In this document: in pieces, positions 20,618 to 30,004 of the stretch | Layout: each line of letters begins with the position of its first letter | How positions within the stretch are numbered: the first letter of the stretch is position 1 | Source of the DNA: Saposhnikovia divaricata | Taxonomy: Eukaryota > Streptophyta > Magnoliopsida > Apiales > Apiaceae | DNA length: 64,000 nucleotides | Direction: 5' to 3' | Assembly (NCBI GenBank): GCA_036435485.1 | Contig: CM071597.1 | Coordinates: 145,449,647-145,513,646 of the forward strand | Notes under the pieces: model-generated | Told to the model about the DNA's origin: nothing | What the model saw: only the letters and a program-made list of their open reading frames with translations | The model's database searches: none | Program-made: the position numbers and the translations under genes

Positions 20618-21318
20618 GCGTCTGTTAGAAAATCAGAAGGCTTCGGTTATTCAAGGAGCATCAAGCATAGATGTTGATAGAATATTGTAAGGACCCCTCT
20701 GAATATATCTGAAGTTGCATATACTCATATCTAATAGATATTGGGAGACAAACTTATTCCTTGTCATAAAATAAGAAAAGTAAGATCTACTTTTCATTAT
20801 TTTAATACCTCACAATACCTCCACTCAAAAACAAACACATGGGGATGTCTTCCTAATCATATCTAATATTCCTCACCATGTCAAACACGCTCCATATCTG
20901 TATTATCATCTGACAAACATATTCTTCATTTTCTTCATCTTGATTATTCTACAAAATTATAACTAACAATTATAATTCATACCGTTGGTGTCTGATTTCA
21001 AATGCATTCTTGTTGATCTATTTAAGGACGTGAAATGCTTAGTTCTTAACCATCCCTCACGAGTACAGAAACAAGATATAAATATACAACCACAAGCTTA
21101 CTTTGCTAAATTCTTTCAAACATTCAAAACCCAATATACACGCACATATATACATATTCAGAGGGGTTCATAGGTTGAGTTGTAATTGTTTAAAACATTG
21201 TATTGTTCAAGTTGTATTGATTTGTTGTTGTACAAGGTTGGCATAAGTTTTTGGGTGGGTTGAACTAGACTAGAGAAGGATACTTGGGAAGTATTGCTTA
21301 GAGGGTTAGCTCAGCACA

Positions 21319-21606
21319 ACAAACAGCAAGCCATTTGTAAATAGCAAGGGATAAAGGAGATATATTGTTGGATCTTGTAATCGGTTTTATAGTTGATCAA
21401 TAATATATTCTCTTACCAAGTTTGGTAAGGGACCAGGACGTAGACCATAGGGGATTAGGGGTCGAACCTGGCTAAAAGACTTTGTGTCACATTTAATTTT
21501 CTGCATATTAATTACTGCATTGCATTTGAGGTACAAACAGCTTGCCATTTGTAAACTGTACTGTCGCAAACAGCACGCTGTTTCTTACAAACAGCATGCT
21601 GTTTCT
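21319..21606. promoter_or_regulatory. Cluster of ACAAACAGC-type palindromes, LTR right part
   Basis: 21319-21338 reads ACAAACAGCAAGCCATTTGT and 21533-21552 differs only in the central bases. 21568-21583 (AAACAGCACGCTGTTT) and 21589-21604 (AAACAGCATGCTGTTT) have perfect 7-bp inverted arms; the latter is a complete 16-bp palindrome. Confidence 0.6.
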
Positions 21607-21686
21607 GGTAAAATTTCAAACAGGTCATAAATAACCATTGTTAGCCTAAACACCTATTCACCCCCCTCTAGGTGTTGCTTTTCAGT

Positions 21687-21698
21687 TGGTATCAAAGC
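21687..21698 (+). other. Copia-2 primer-binding site (tRNA-iMet type)
   Basis: TGGTATCAAAGC lies two bases after the LTR end. It differs from the usual TGGTATCAGAGC by one base. Confidence 0.85.
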
Positions 21699-21737
21699 TT
21701 GGTATACTAACAATTCTGTAACAGGATAGTATCGATC

Positions 21738-22173
21738 ATGGCTGAACATTATCTTGAAGCAAAAGCTGACTACAGAGCTCGTCTCCTCACTGGATCAGAA
21801 AATTACAACTGGTGGAAATGTCGAATGGAAACATTGTTGTCCAGAAGGCCACTGGTATTAAAATTGTGCAGAAAGGAGACTACCAGTTTCTGGATGATAA
21901 AAACCAACCGAAAGATGTTGATGATCTCACTATGGATGAGATTATCAAGTGTGGTTTCAATGGAGAAGCTAGAAATTCCATAATGAATGTATTAGATCAA
22001 GATGAATATGACAAGGTCTCCTCTCTAAAAACGGCAAAGGAAATGTAGGATGCCTTGGAAACTTATCATGAAAGATCGACCACTTTGAGAAAGGTAAAAC
22101 TTAGCAAGCTAATGAACGATTTTGGAAACTTCAAGCTCAAAGATGGTGAAACAATCAAGGAAGGACAAGCAAG
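21738..22173 (+). pseudogene. Copia-2 gag, N-terminal part
   Basis: The frame opens with MAEHYLEAKADYR and LLTGSENYNWWKCRMETLL, the copia gag N-terminus. It shifts near 21838 into a second frame that reads GIKIVQKGDYQFLDD and NSIMNVLDQDEYDKVSSLKT. A TAG at 22046-22048 stands where a Trp is expected (K-E-M-W-D-A), a G-to-A change. The frame then continues (LETYHERSTTLRKVKLSKLM) to 22173, where Athila-1 is inserted. Gag forms the capsid; this copy is disabled by the frameshift, the stop and the insertion. Confidence 0.85.
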
Positions 22174-23664
22174 TGTTAGCACAAAATTACGCAAGCGCAC
22201 GTAGTCACAAGTAATAAAATTAAGTTCGTTCCACAGAGATCTGGTTAAGTTTAATCAGTAAATATGCCTATGCAACAATGTTTGGTTTTAATCCACTGCT
22301 AAGACAAATAACAATTTTGGTATTGATTAACTAAAATTAAACTAGGATGCAAATATTAAACTAAGAATTAAATTAACTAATGAGATTGAATTCGAATTAC
22401 TAATACGAGAATAAACATGGGATCCTAACTTCATTAAATACTTCCCTTAGATCTGACGCCTTTAATCTCTATATGCAATGGTTTTGATATCTGATCGGAT
22501 AACACGAAACAAGTATACGCTACCTGTCAGCATACGCATACCAAACTAAACATACATCCACAAAAAAGATAGAAGATGAATAGACACCAATTATGCTTAG
22601 ACCCTATATGTCTATAGAATTTGAAAACATAACGGTTGAAGAACAGGTTATCCATTTATATCACATAGGGTAGTATAAGTATTTTCATCTCACACCACGA
22701 ATCATATTGATAAACAATTATGAACCTATGCTAGCATGGCAAGTTCTAAATCTCAAGATCCACTTTCACTTCACAAGAGATTAACAATTCAATTTAAATG
22801 TTATCTACGCATCTAAAAGCATTAAGATTAACCATACGAGGATATCAATTTCACATCACACACAGATCTTTACAGCATCAAGATACTAAGTTCCATAAAT
22901 AACTCCGTTAGAATCCCATGACAACGATTAGCCCATAATTGAACTGTTCATCGTCATGGGATTTGATGAAAACCTGATAATTAACAGGATATAAAAGAAA
23001 GTAGTAATAATATTAATAAAAACAAGAGTTGAGAGAACAAATCTATAATCCAAAGTATACAAAAGATGAAGTAGATCTAGATCTTTGCTTGTCACCAAAC
23101 TTGAATCCTTCTCCACTTTTCTCTCTTGCAGTTCTACGTTACAATAATAAATATCTGATAAAAATTACATGGTAGGATGTGTTTAAATAGACTCTAGAAG
23201 TCTTTCCCAATAAGCAATTACCTTCTATTACAATTAGAATTCGATTAAGGTACCAAATGCTGCCCAAAATACAATTAGAATTAGAAAAAGGGCAAAACTG
23301 GAATTTTTCTGCATGGCTTATCATAGAATACGTGCGCGATTTTATTCAGCACGTCCCCTGCACTTGCTATCTATCCCAATTTGTAGAAAATCTCTCAAGC
23401 TTCGCGTGAGCTGTAAGATCGCTGAAAACGGACTTCTAGAACTCCAGATATGGCCAAAACAGTGTAGACTGCGCAACCTTCCCGGAAAATCCGAATTTTA
23501 ATCAATTAATCCTCCAAACACGATAGAAGCATCACACATAATCGACATTCTAGTAAGTCTGCACAACTGAGCAAAACACATCAAAACTACAATAAACTTG
23601 AGGCCAAGACAATCAATTTAAGCCGAAATTAAGCGATCCAAGTGGATATAAAATCCACTTATCA
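22174..23664 (-). repeat. Athila-1 3' LTR (1,491 bp)
   Basis: Left border TGTTAGC follows the TSD GCAAG; right border CTTATCA adjoins the PPT (CACCCCCAAACTTAAAC on the plus strand). Its open frames (for example 22928-23116, 23139-23324 and 23313-23501) have sister copies in the other LTR but no protein signature. Confidence 0.95.
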
Positions 23665-23681
23665 CACCCCCAAACTTAAAC
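23665..23681 (-). other. Athila-1 polypurine tract
   Basis: The minus strand reads GTTTAAGTTTGGGGGTG directly before the 3' LTR start TGATAAGTGG. Three similar tracts lie further inside the element. Confidence 0.85.
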
Positions 23682-24412
23682 CGATGCTTGTCCTCAAGAA
23701 TAAACAATAACAACTAACTAACTAACTAGTACCACTTCCGTAGGTGATCACGGTTGCATTTGGCATATGCAACAAGCCCTTTAAACCCCTAGGCAGCCCC
23801 AGTGAACGAGTAAGGTCTCGTGATGGCCTATAGCGAATGTACCCACAAAATCCATTTAACCTAATGCAATGCAATGCATGAATGCAACTAGAATGAAAAT
23901 GCAACGATCCCCTTCAAACTAACCAAAACCAACTAGCAAGCAAATATCTTAGAGAATGCAACTAAATGCAAATAGAGCTCGACCAAGTTCTCGTATACTA
24001 ACAATACATGAACAGAAACGTGCGTGTGTGCAATGCTCATCAGAAATACTCCCAAAACTAGGTCAAAAATCATACATACTCTTCGTCAAGACAATCACAG
24101 GTTTATAAATAGAATAGACTGTAGACACTTCATAACTTAAGAACACCTCCATCCTTATCCAAGGTAGACAGAAATTCATATTTTATTACTAACTACTACG
24201 ACACATATATACAAGCATGCTTATTTAACCGTGCAATGGATGAGACCCCGAAAGGCTTATACAATAATACCCATGTAGCGAGCGTTAGGTTAGTGGATCC
24301 CAAACTATAAAAGCCTTAGGTCACTAGGCACAAAGTCCCCGCGAACTTAATTACTCGAGTATTAAAGAGCTCACCCTGGCTAATTTTGCATAAAAACAAT
24401 TGACACTTTTGA

Positions 24413-24458
24413 CTCTTTTTTTTCTTTTTTTTTCTGTTTTTTTTTCTTTTTTTTTTCT
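24413..24458. repeat. Poly-T/TC low-complexity run
   Basis: Runs of 7-10 T separated by single C or G. On the element's own (minus) strand this is a poly-A/AG tract. Confidence 0.9.
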
Positions 24459-24585
24459 ATGCAATCTGGAATGAGAATTCTCAATTCCAACCCTAGACTA
24501 TTCATATGAATATGAGCCGGCTACTAGCCATTTGACGCCTAGCCATTATTGATAATTATTTACAATTAAGCATGAAATCCCTGTT

Positions 24586-24600
24586 TTCCCCCAAACTTAG
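24586..24600 (-). other. Internal PPT-like tract 1 of Athila-1
   Basis: Plus strand TTCCCCCAAACTTAG; the element strand reads CTAAGTTTGGGGGAA, which differs little from the true PPT. Confidence 0.6.
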
Positions 24601-25043
24601 ACTTTAGTGCTACTACGCTATCAAGGGAATAACGAAAATTCTAAATATAAACAAGTGATTAAATCTCAAAACATCCAAACAAGCATGACCTCAACCGAGC
24701 CCAAAAGCACCCAATGAGACTGTGAAAATATTTTGTTTCTGAAACACATAAGTCAATTTCATAGAAACTATAAGTCAACCCTCTATTCATCATTACCACA
24801 CTCAATTAGACACCTACCTACCAATCAGAATTAGCTCGTTCTAAGGGATCATGAAATATGCATGCCATGAAATGCAACTAATATGAACTCACATGGTATA
24901 CGAAACAAAAAAAAACAACATGTCCTATATGAAACAAACATAATTAATACGAACATATATGCATGAATTACTACTACTAATATGCCAAGCATGAAATCCT
25001 ACATGAACACATATATACAACAACAACTACTAATCCCTCAAAC

Positions 25044-25059
25044 CACCCCCAAACTTAAA
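25044..25059 (-). other. Internal PPT-like tract 2 of Athila-1
   Basis: Plus strand CACCCCCAAACTTAAA is identical over 16 bases to the true PPT at 23665-23680. It lies just downstream of the ORF3 stop. Confidence 0.65.
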
Positions 25060-25113
25060 ATATTCAATGTCCGCATTGAATGGAAGGAAATACGAGGGAT
25101 AGCAGAAACATAC

Positions 25114-26189
25114 CTACTCGTCCTCATCCTCGGATGAATCAGTATCTGGCGGTGGATAAGGTGTACGAGCTCCATAAATGGGCCACCGGGCCTGAATACC
25201 CGCATCTCTCAAAGCTGTAGCCATATCCTCAGCATACTCCCGGTTACTAGCATGTATAGCATCCATACGCCTGTACAAATGTCTAAAGTGAGCATCCAAA
25301 ACCCTTGGTACTCTCGAAACCCGTGGCTGAGCGCCCGCTCCCTGACCACTAGTACCAGCACCATGAACATCATACCCAAGCCCCCTAGGATGTGGAATTC
25401 CCCCTTGCCATTCCGGCATCCGATCAGTAGACACGTCAACAATGGACGGCAAAGGTGACTGCAACTCCTCATCCGCACCCCAGGTAACACCACTAACCAT
25501 ACACAACCCAACTATGATAGAAGCATGGGGCATCGATGACAGTGCACTAGACCTTAAACATCTGCGAATATTCTGCTGAACAATATGGGTGACATCAATG
25601 TATTTTCCCTTTAGAATGCCCCAAAGAATAATCGCTCTATCAGCTGTGACCTCACCCGTATGAGAAGTAGGCATAATATTGGCACAAAGAAATAGATACC
25701 ATGCTCGTGCAAACTTATTCATAGCAGCAAACAGAAAAGAAAGAGGCTCATTAGTTCCCGATTTATACTTCCAACTTGTACCGGGAACACAAAGTTCACG
25801 AACAATCGCCTCCATATCCACATCATCACTAGTCTTCAGTGCCCAATTTTCATCCCCCACAAGCTTAGGTGGTTGTCCCAAAATTGGACGATTAGCATCT
25901 GATCTGTAATCCACCCGTTTACCACGAACCATACACACACCATTCTGCTCATCTTTAGCATTTGCATAAAACTCCCTAACCAAATTCACCGGAACCGGAG
26001 TAGGTGCCTTACAAATCTCTCCCCAACGTAACTCACTAATCACCTCAACCAACCCATAATGACGAGATGGCAAAACCCCCTTTCCTTCGCCACCGGCCTT
26101 GACAACAATCGATTATACTCAACCTCCGCTTCCTGAGAAGAAAATCTCTCCACCCTACTAGAACCACCCCTCATTCGTTTAGGAGCCAT
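25114..26189 (-). pseudogene. Athila-1 ORF3 (accessory protein), one frameshift
   Basis: Reading starts at MAPKRMRGGSSRVERF (26189) and runs about 38 codons, then shifts at a run of five G (near 26073-26078) into the frame that continues RHYGLVEVISELRWGEI to the TGA/TAG end at 25114. One missing base in the G run explains it. The body has LVREFYANAKDEQNG, VRGKRVDYRSDANR and CVPGTSWKYKSG, typical of the plant-transposon accessory ORF that many Athila-type elements place between pol and the 3' LTR. The end is acidic (DSSEDEDE). This slot is sometimes called env-like; no transmembrane segment is present in the body. Function unknown. Confidence 0.75.
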
Positions 26190-26261
26190 AATAATCAAAA
26201 TCCCACTCAACAATAATTCCACCAACAACCACCAAGAAAAAATTACACCAAAAACACCCAA
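26190..26261 (-). other. Hydrophobic in-frame extension upstream of ORF3
   Basis: The ORF3 frame is open upstream of MAPKRM to another ATG at 26261. The 24 added residues are almost all hydrophobic (FGVIFSWWLLVELLLSGILI) and would make a signal or membrane segment. Whether this ATG is used is unknown; MAPKR is the more usual start. Confidence 0.35.
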
Positions 26262-26373
26262 ATAACAAGACTAATATAAAACCCCCAATTTACAAGAACA
26301 CAAATTCATAGAAAAAATAAAATTAGAGAAGAATTATACCCACTATGAATCAAAGAGGAGAACTTGTACAACT

Positions 26374-26388
26374 TCCCCCAAACTTAAA
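26374..26388 (-). other. Internal PPT-like tract 3 of Athila-1
   Basis: Plus strand TCCCCCAAACTTAAA; same core as the true PPT, here about 185 bp upstream of the ORF3 start. Confidence 0.6.
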
Positions 26389-26747
26389 TCCTTCTTGAGC
26401 TTGAATTTTTAGAGATGTAGATATGGAGAGAGTGAATTGGGTTTGTATGTATAGGTGTATATATATAATGGAGTGATAGGATGAATTTAAATTTGATTGT
26501 GGAAAGGAGAAATTGGAATGGGTTTGAATTTGATGTAGGATAGAATTAAGAATTAATAGAAAAAGAATTTGAAAATAATTGGGTGTAGAAATTGAGAAGA
26601 GATTTGGGAGGTTTTGGAATTAATATAGGAACAGGATTGGGTTAGGAGATGATAGTATAAAAAGGGAGAAAAGAAATTTGGGGAGAAGATTTTTTTTTTT
26701 TTTATAAGTATAACAATTGAGAACTCGGCAAAACACACTGCATATAA

Positions 26748-26860
26748 GGCAGCCTGCGCGCGGCTGGCGCAGCCTGCGCCCAATGCAGTAACGCAGGGGC
26801 AGCCTGCGTCACGCAGGCGCAGCCTGCGCGTCTTACAGAAACGCAGGCGCAGCCTGCGCG
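26748..26860. repeat. GC-rich repeat with three tandem hairpins
   Basis: GCAGCCTGCG occurs five times (26749, 26769, 26799, 26819, 26849). Three units, ACGCAGG-GGCA-GCCTGCGT (26791-26809) and two copies of ACGCAGGCGCAGCCTGCGCG (26811-26830, 26841-26860), each fold on themselves. The surrounding DNA is strongly AT-rich. Confidence 0.85.
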
Positions 26861-26989
26861 ACCCGTGTATTTTTTTTTTTTCACACTCTTTTTTTTTGAA
26901 AGAAAGATATACAACAACATACTCAATACTTGGGTTGCCTCCCAAGAAGCGCTCCTTTTACGTCATTAGCTTGACGTTCTTCTTCCGAA

Positions 26990-29332
26990 TCAAGTAGACG
27001 CCAAAACGGCGGAAACCTTATCGCGTTGAAATGACCCGCCATAGTAATGCTTCAACCGCTGTCCATTCACCTTAAAAGCATGATCAGGTGTTGTTTCATA
27101 AATTTCAATAGCTCCATGAGGATACACCGTCTTAACAATAAATGGACCCGACCACCTCGACTTGAATTTTCCCGGAAAAATCTTGAGGCGAGAATTAAAT
27201 AGCAACACCTGTTGACCTGGCAAAAATGCTTTTGGTACCAACCTTTTATCATGCCACCTCTTAACCTTCTCCTTATACATCTTGTTATTTTCGTAAGCTT
27301 GCTCACGAAATTCCTCAAGTTCATTCAACTGAAGCAACCGTTTTGCACCCGCAGCCGTGATATCTAAATTCAATTTCTTCAACGCCCAATATGCCTTATG
27401 TTCCAACTCCGCAGGCAAATGACATGCTTTCCCATAAACTAACTGAAATGGAGACATACCTAGAGGAGTTTTGTAGGCTGTTCTGTACGCCCACATAGCT
27501 TCATCCAACTTCAATGACCAATCCTTACGAGACGGATTCACCACTTTCTCTAGAATTCTCTTCATCTCCCTGTTAGAAACTTCAGCTTGGCCATTCGTTT
27601 GAGGGTGATAAGCAGTGGCAACACGATGCGTCACATTATATTTCGCCATCAACGTAGTAAACTGGCGATTGCAAAAGTGAGTTCCCTCATCACTTATTAT
27701 AGCACGTGGAGTTCCGAAACGCGTAAAAATTTGCTTATGCAAGAAATTCAATACCACCTTTGCATCATTGGTCGGCAACGCCTTAACCTCGACCCATTTA
27801 GACACGTAATCCACAGTTAGCAAGATGTACTGATTATTGCATGAAGAAACAAAAGGTCCCATGAAGTCAATCCCCCAAACATCAAAAATCTCCACCTCAA
27901 GAAGCATGTTAAGAGGCATCTCGTTCCTTCTAGAAATATTGCCAACCTTTTGACACCGATCATATCTCAACACGAACTGATGAGCATCTTTAAACAAGGT
28001 AGGCCAATAGAAACCTGCTTGAAGCACACGAGCCACTGTCTTTTCTCCACCATAATGACCACCATAAACAGTTGAGTGGCAATCTCGCAACACACCCTCC
28101 GTCTCACTATACGGAATACATCGTCTGATCATCTGATCTGCTCCTTGTCTAAACAGAAATGGTTCATCCCAATGGTACCACTTCACATCATGTAGAAACT
28201 TCTTCCTTTGAGCACTCGAAAGATCTGGAGAAATAACATTGCTAACCAAATAGTTCACGTAATCTGCAAACCATGGCTCTTCATCTTGCACTCCAAAAAG
28301 CTGCTCATCTGGAAAAGATTCATTAATAAGATATTTGTTATGCAATTCCTTACCGTGGTCCTCTAAGCGTGAGAGATGATCCGCTACTTGATTTTCCGTG
28401 CCTTTCCTATCCTTGATTTCCACATCAAATTCTTGAAAGAGAAGCACCCAACGAATCAATCTAGGCTTGGAATCCTTCTTCGACATGAGATATCGAATTG
28501 CAGCATGATCTGTATACACAATCACCTTCGTACCAAGCAAATAAGACCTGAATTTCTCGAAACCATAGACAACTGCTAGCAACTCCTTCTCTGTAGTAGT
28601 GTAGTTCAGCTGTGCATCATTGAGGGTTTTACTAGCATAGTAAACCACATGAAAAATTCTATCCTTCCTTTGACCAAGCACAGCTCCAACATCATAGTCA
28701 CTAGCATCACACATAAGTTCAAACGGCTCCTCCCAATTAGGTGCGGTAATGATTGGTGTAGTAGTCAACTTCTTCTTCAAGAGCTCAAAAGATGCAAGAC
28801 ATTCATCATCAAACTTGAAAGGAACATCCTTCTCCAAGAGATTGCACAAGGGTTTAGAAATTTTTGAGAAGTCTTTGATGAATCGCCGATAGAAAACCGC
28901 ATGACCAAGAAAACTGCAAATTCCTTTAACAGAGATAGGTGGAGGAAGATTTTCGATTGTTTCCACCTTAGCCCTATCAACCTCAAGTCCTCTACCAGAT
29001 ACCTTGTGCCCAAGAATAATTCCCTCTCGCACCATGAAGTGACACTTCTCCCAATTAAGCACCAAGTTAGTCTCCACACAACGTTTCAAAACCAAGCCAA
29101 GATTATGCAAGCACCCGTCATATGAAGTACCAAAAATTGAGAAGTCATCCATAAAAACCTCCACATTCGAGCCAATCATGTCTGAGAAAATAGCCATCAT
29201 GCACCTTTGAAAAGTGGCGGGAGCACCACAAAGTCCGAAAGAAACCCGTCGGAAAGCAAAGGTACCAAAAGGACATGTGAATGTGGTCTTCTCTTGATCT
29301 TCCGGAGCAATGCAAATCTGATTGTAGCCTGA
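26990..29332 (-). CDS. Athila-1 RT (palm end), RNase H and integrase
   Basis: After the TAG at 29335-29333 the frame is open for 780 codons, with its first Met at 29200. It holds the RT box FMDDFS, the Athila PPPISVKGICSFLGHA block, RNase H (FELMCDASDY, TTEKELLAVVYGFEKF, VYTDHAAIRYL; catalytic D-E-D present) and integrase. The zinc site reads YGGHYGGEKT...YDRCQ: the first Cys of C-x2-C is Tyr. The catalytic core has WGIDFMGPF, IISDEGTHF and the Glu in AYHPQTNGQAEVSNRE, so D-D-E is intact. The end is PGKFKSRWSGPFIVK and a basic tail. The protein copies and integrates the element. Confidence 0.95.
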   Translation of the reverse strand, partial: SGYNQICIAPEDQEKTTFTCPFGTFAFRRVSFGLCGAPATFQRCMMAIFSDMIGSNVEVFMDDFSIFGTSYDGCLHNLGLVLKRCVETNLVLNWEKCHFMVREGIILGHKVSGRGLEVDRAKVETIENLPPPISVKGICSFLGHAVFYRRFIKDFSKISKPLCNLLEKDVPFKFDDECLASFELLKKKLTTTPIITAPNWEEPFELMCDASDYDVGAVLGQRKDRIFHVVYYASKTLNDAQLNYTTTEKELLAVVYGFEKFRSYLLGTKVIVYTDHAAIRYLMSKKDSKPRLIRWVLLFQEFDVEIKDRKGTENQVADHLSRLEDHGKELHNKYLINESFPDEQLFGVQDEEPWFADYVNYLVSNVISPDLSSAQRKKFLHDVKWYHWDEPFLFRQGADQMIRRCIPYSETEGVLRDCHSTVYGGHYGGEKTVARVLQAGFYWPTLFKDAHQFVLRYDRCQKVGNISRRNEMPLNMLLEVEIFDVWGIDFMGPFVSSCNNQYILLTVDYVSKWVEVKALPTNDAKVVLNFLHKQIFTRFGTPRAIISDEGTHFCNRQFTTLMAKYNVTHRVATAYHPQTNGQAEVSNREMKRILEKVVNPSRKDWSLKLDEAMWAYRTAYKTPLGMSPFQLVYGKACHLPAELEHKAYWALKKLNLDITAAGAKRLLQLNELEEFREQAYENNKMYKEKVKRWHDKRLVPKAFLPGQQVLLFNSRLKIFPGKFKSRWSGPFIVKTVYPHGAIEIYETTPDHAFKVNGQRLKHYYGGSFQRDKVSAVLAST

Positions 29333-30004
29333 CTAACCATCAAGGAGGCAATAGTACTCTTGTCCCGCCAACCTGTCTAGCATCTGATCAATGAATGGCA
29401 GAGGAAAGTGATTTTTTCTCGTGGCTTTGTTGAGCTTCCTATAGTCCATACAAACTCTCCACCCCGTGACTGTTCGAGTAGGGATGAGCTCATTCTTTTC
29501 ATTAGCAACAACTGTCATGCCTCCTTTCTTTGGCACACATTGAACCGGACTCACCCAAGAACTGTTTGAGATAGGATATATAATACCCGCATCAAGCCTT
29601 TTTAGAATTTCCTTCTTCACCACCTCTTTCATAATCGGATTAAGTCTCCGCTGATGCTCAACAGTAGGCTTAGCTCCCACCTCTAGCAGAATTTTGTGCA
29701 TGCAATAAGAAGGACTGATTCCCTTGATATCTGCTATAGTCCAACCAATGGCTGATTTGAACTCTCTCAGAATTCGCAAAAGCTTTTCTTCCGCACTAGC
29801 TGACAAGTTAGAGGCAATAATAACAGGTAATGTAGATGCATCACCAAGAAAAACATACCTCAAGTGTTCCGGAAGTGGTTTGAGTTCAAGTGTAGGAGCT
29901 TCCTCAATAGATGGTTTCAGGCGCCCCTCCGAATTTTTAAGTTCTGCTAACCCAAGAGATTCAAAAGGCAAATCAAATCTTCTTTTCCAAGGAGTTGAAT
30001 TTAG
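29333..30004 (-). CDS. Athila-1 RT N-terminal part
   Basis: The open frame between two TAG codons contains PTLELKPLPEHLRYVFLG, the Athila-typical lead into RT, then IGWTIADIKGISPSYCMHKI, RRLNPIMKEVVKKEI, the VQCVPKKGGMTVV block, RVCMDYRKLNKATRKNHFPL, and stops at LLDG followed by TAG. That TAG replaces the Tyr of the conserved D-G-Y-S-G-Y-N-Q motif. Both flanking stops are in the same frame as the rest of pol, so no base has been lost or gained. Confidence 0.95.
   Translation of the reverse strand, partial: LNSTPWKRRFDLPFESLGLAELKNSEGRLKPSIEEAPTLELKPLPEHLRYVFLGDASTLPVIIASNLSASAEEKLLRILREFKSAIGWTIADIKGISPSYCMHKILLEVGAKPTVEHQRRLNPIMKEVVKKEILKRLDAGIIYPISNSSWVSPVQCVPKKGGMTVVANEKNELIPTRTVTGWRVCMDYRKLNKATRKNHFPLPFIDQMLDRLAGQEYYCLLDG

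Larger units (their letters stand above)
20324..21684 (+). repeat. Copia-2 5' LTR (about 1.36 kb)
   Basis: The left edge TGAAACTCCTAAG is set where homology to the underlying Gypsy LTR relic ends. The right edge is CTTTTCA, two bases before the primer site. It carries at least ten copies of a quasi-palindromic ACAAACAGC..GC motif in two clusters (20348-20617 and 21319-21606). A single LTR is in the window, so edges are inferred. The expected target duplication is AACTC. Confidence 0.75.
23682..25113 (-). other. Athila-1 3' non-coding region
   Basis: No coding signature is seen in 1.4 kb between ORF3 and the PPT. It holds a run of T blocks broken by single C or G (24413-24458), a second PPT-like tract at 24586-24600 and a third at 25044-25059. 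Long 3' regions of this kind are usual in Athila elements. Confidence 0.7.
26262..26989 (-). other. Athila-1 spacer between pol and ORF3
   Basis: It contains a third internal PPT-like tract (26374-26388, TCCCCCAAACTTAAA on the plus strand), an AT-rich stretch, a T run at 26691-26703, the GC-rich hairpin array (26748-26860), and two further T runs (26870-26880 and 26889-26897). The minus-strand frames at 26553-26945 read through this low-complexity DNA (repeated RLRLR and CACV) and are not taken as genes. Confidence 0.7.

Noticed and set aside
25209..25511. Minus-strand 100-codon frame overlapping ORF3
   Set aside because: A shifted reading of ORF3; the ORF3 frame is longer and contains the conserved blocks.
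25114..26073. Envelope glycoprotein gene
   Set aside because: The ORF3 body has no transmembrane segment, furin-type site or Cys pattern. It fits the plant-transposon accessory ORF better; only the optional leader is hydrophobic.
26553..26945. Minus-strand frames of 130 and 74 codons over the GC-rich array
   Set aside because: Low-complexity translations (RLRLR, CACV repeats, K runs) without domains; they span the pol-ORF3 spacer.
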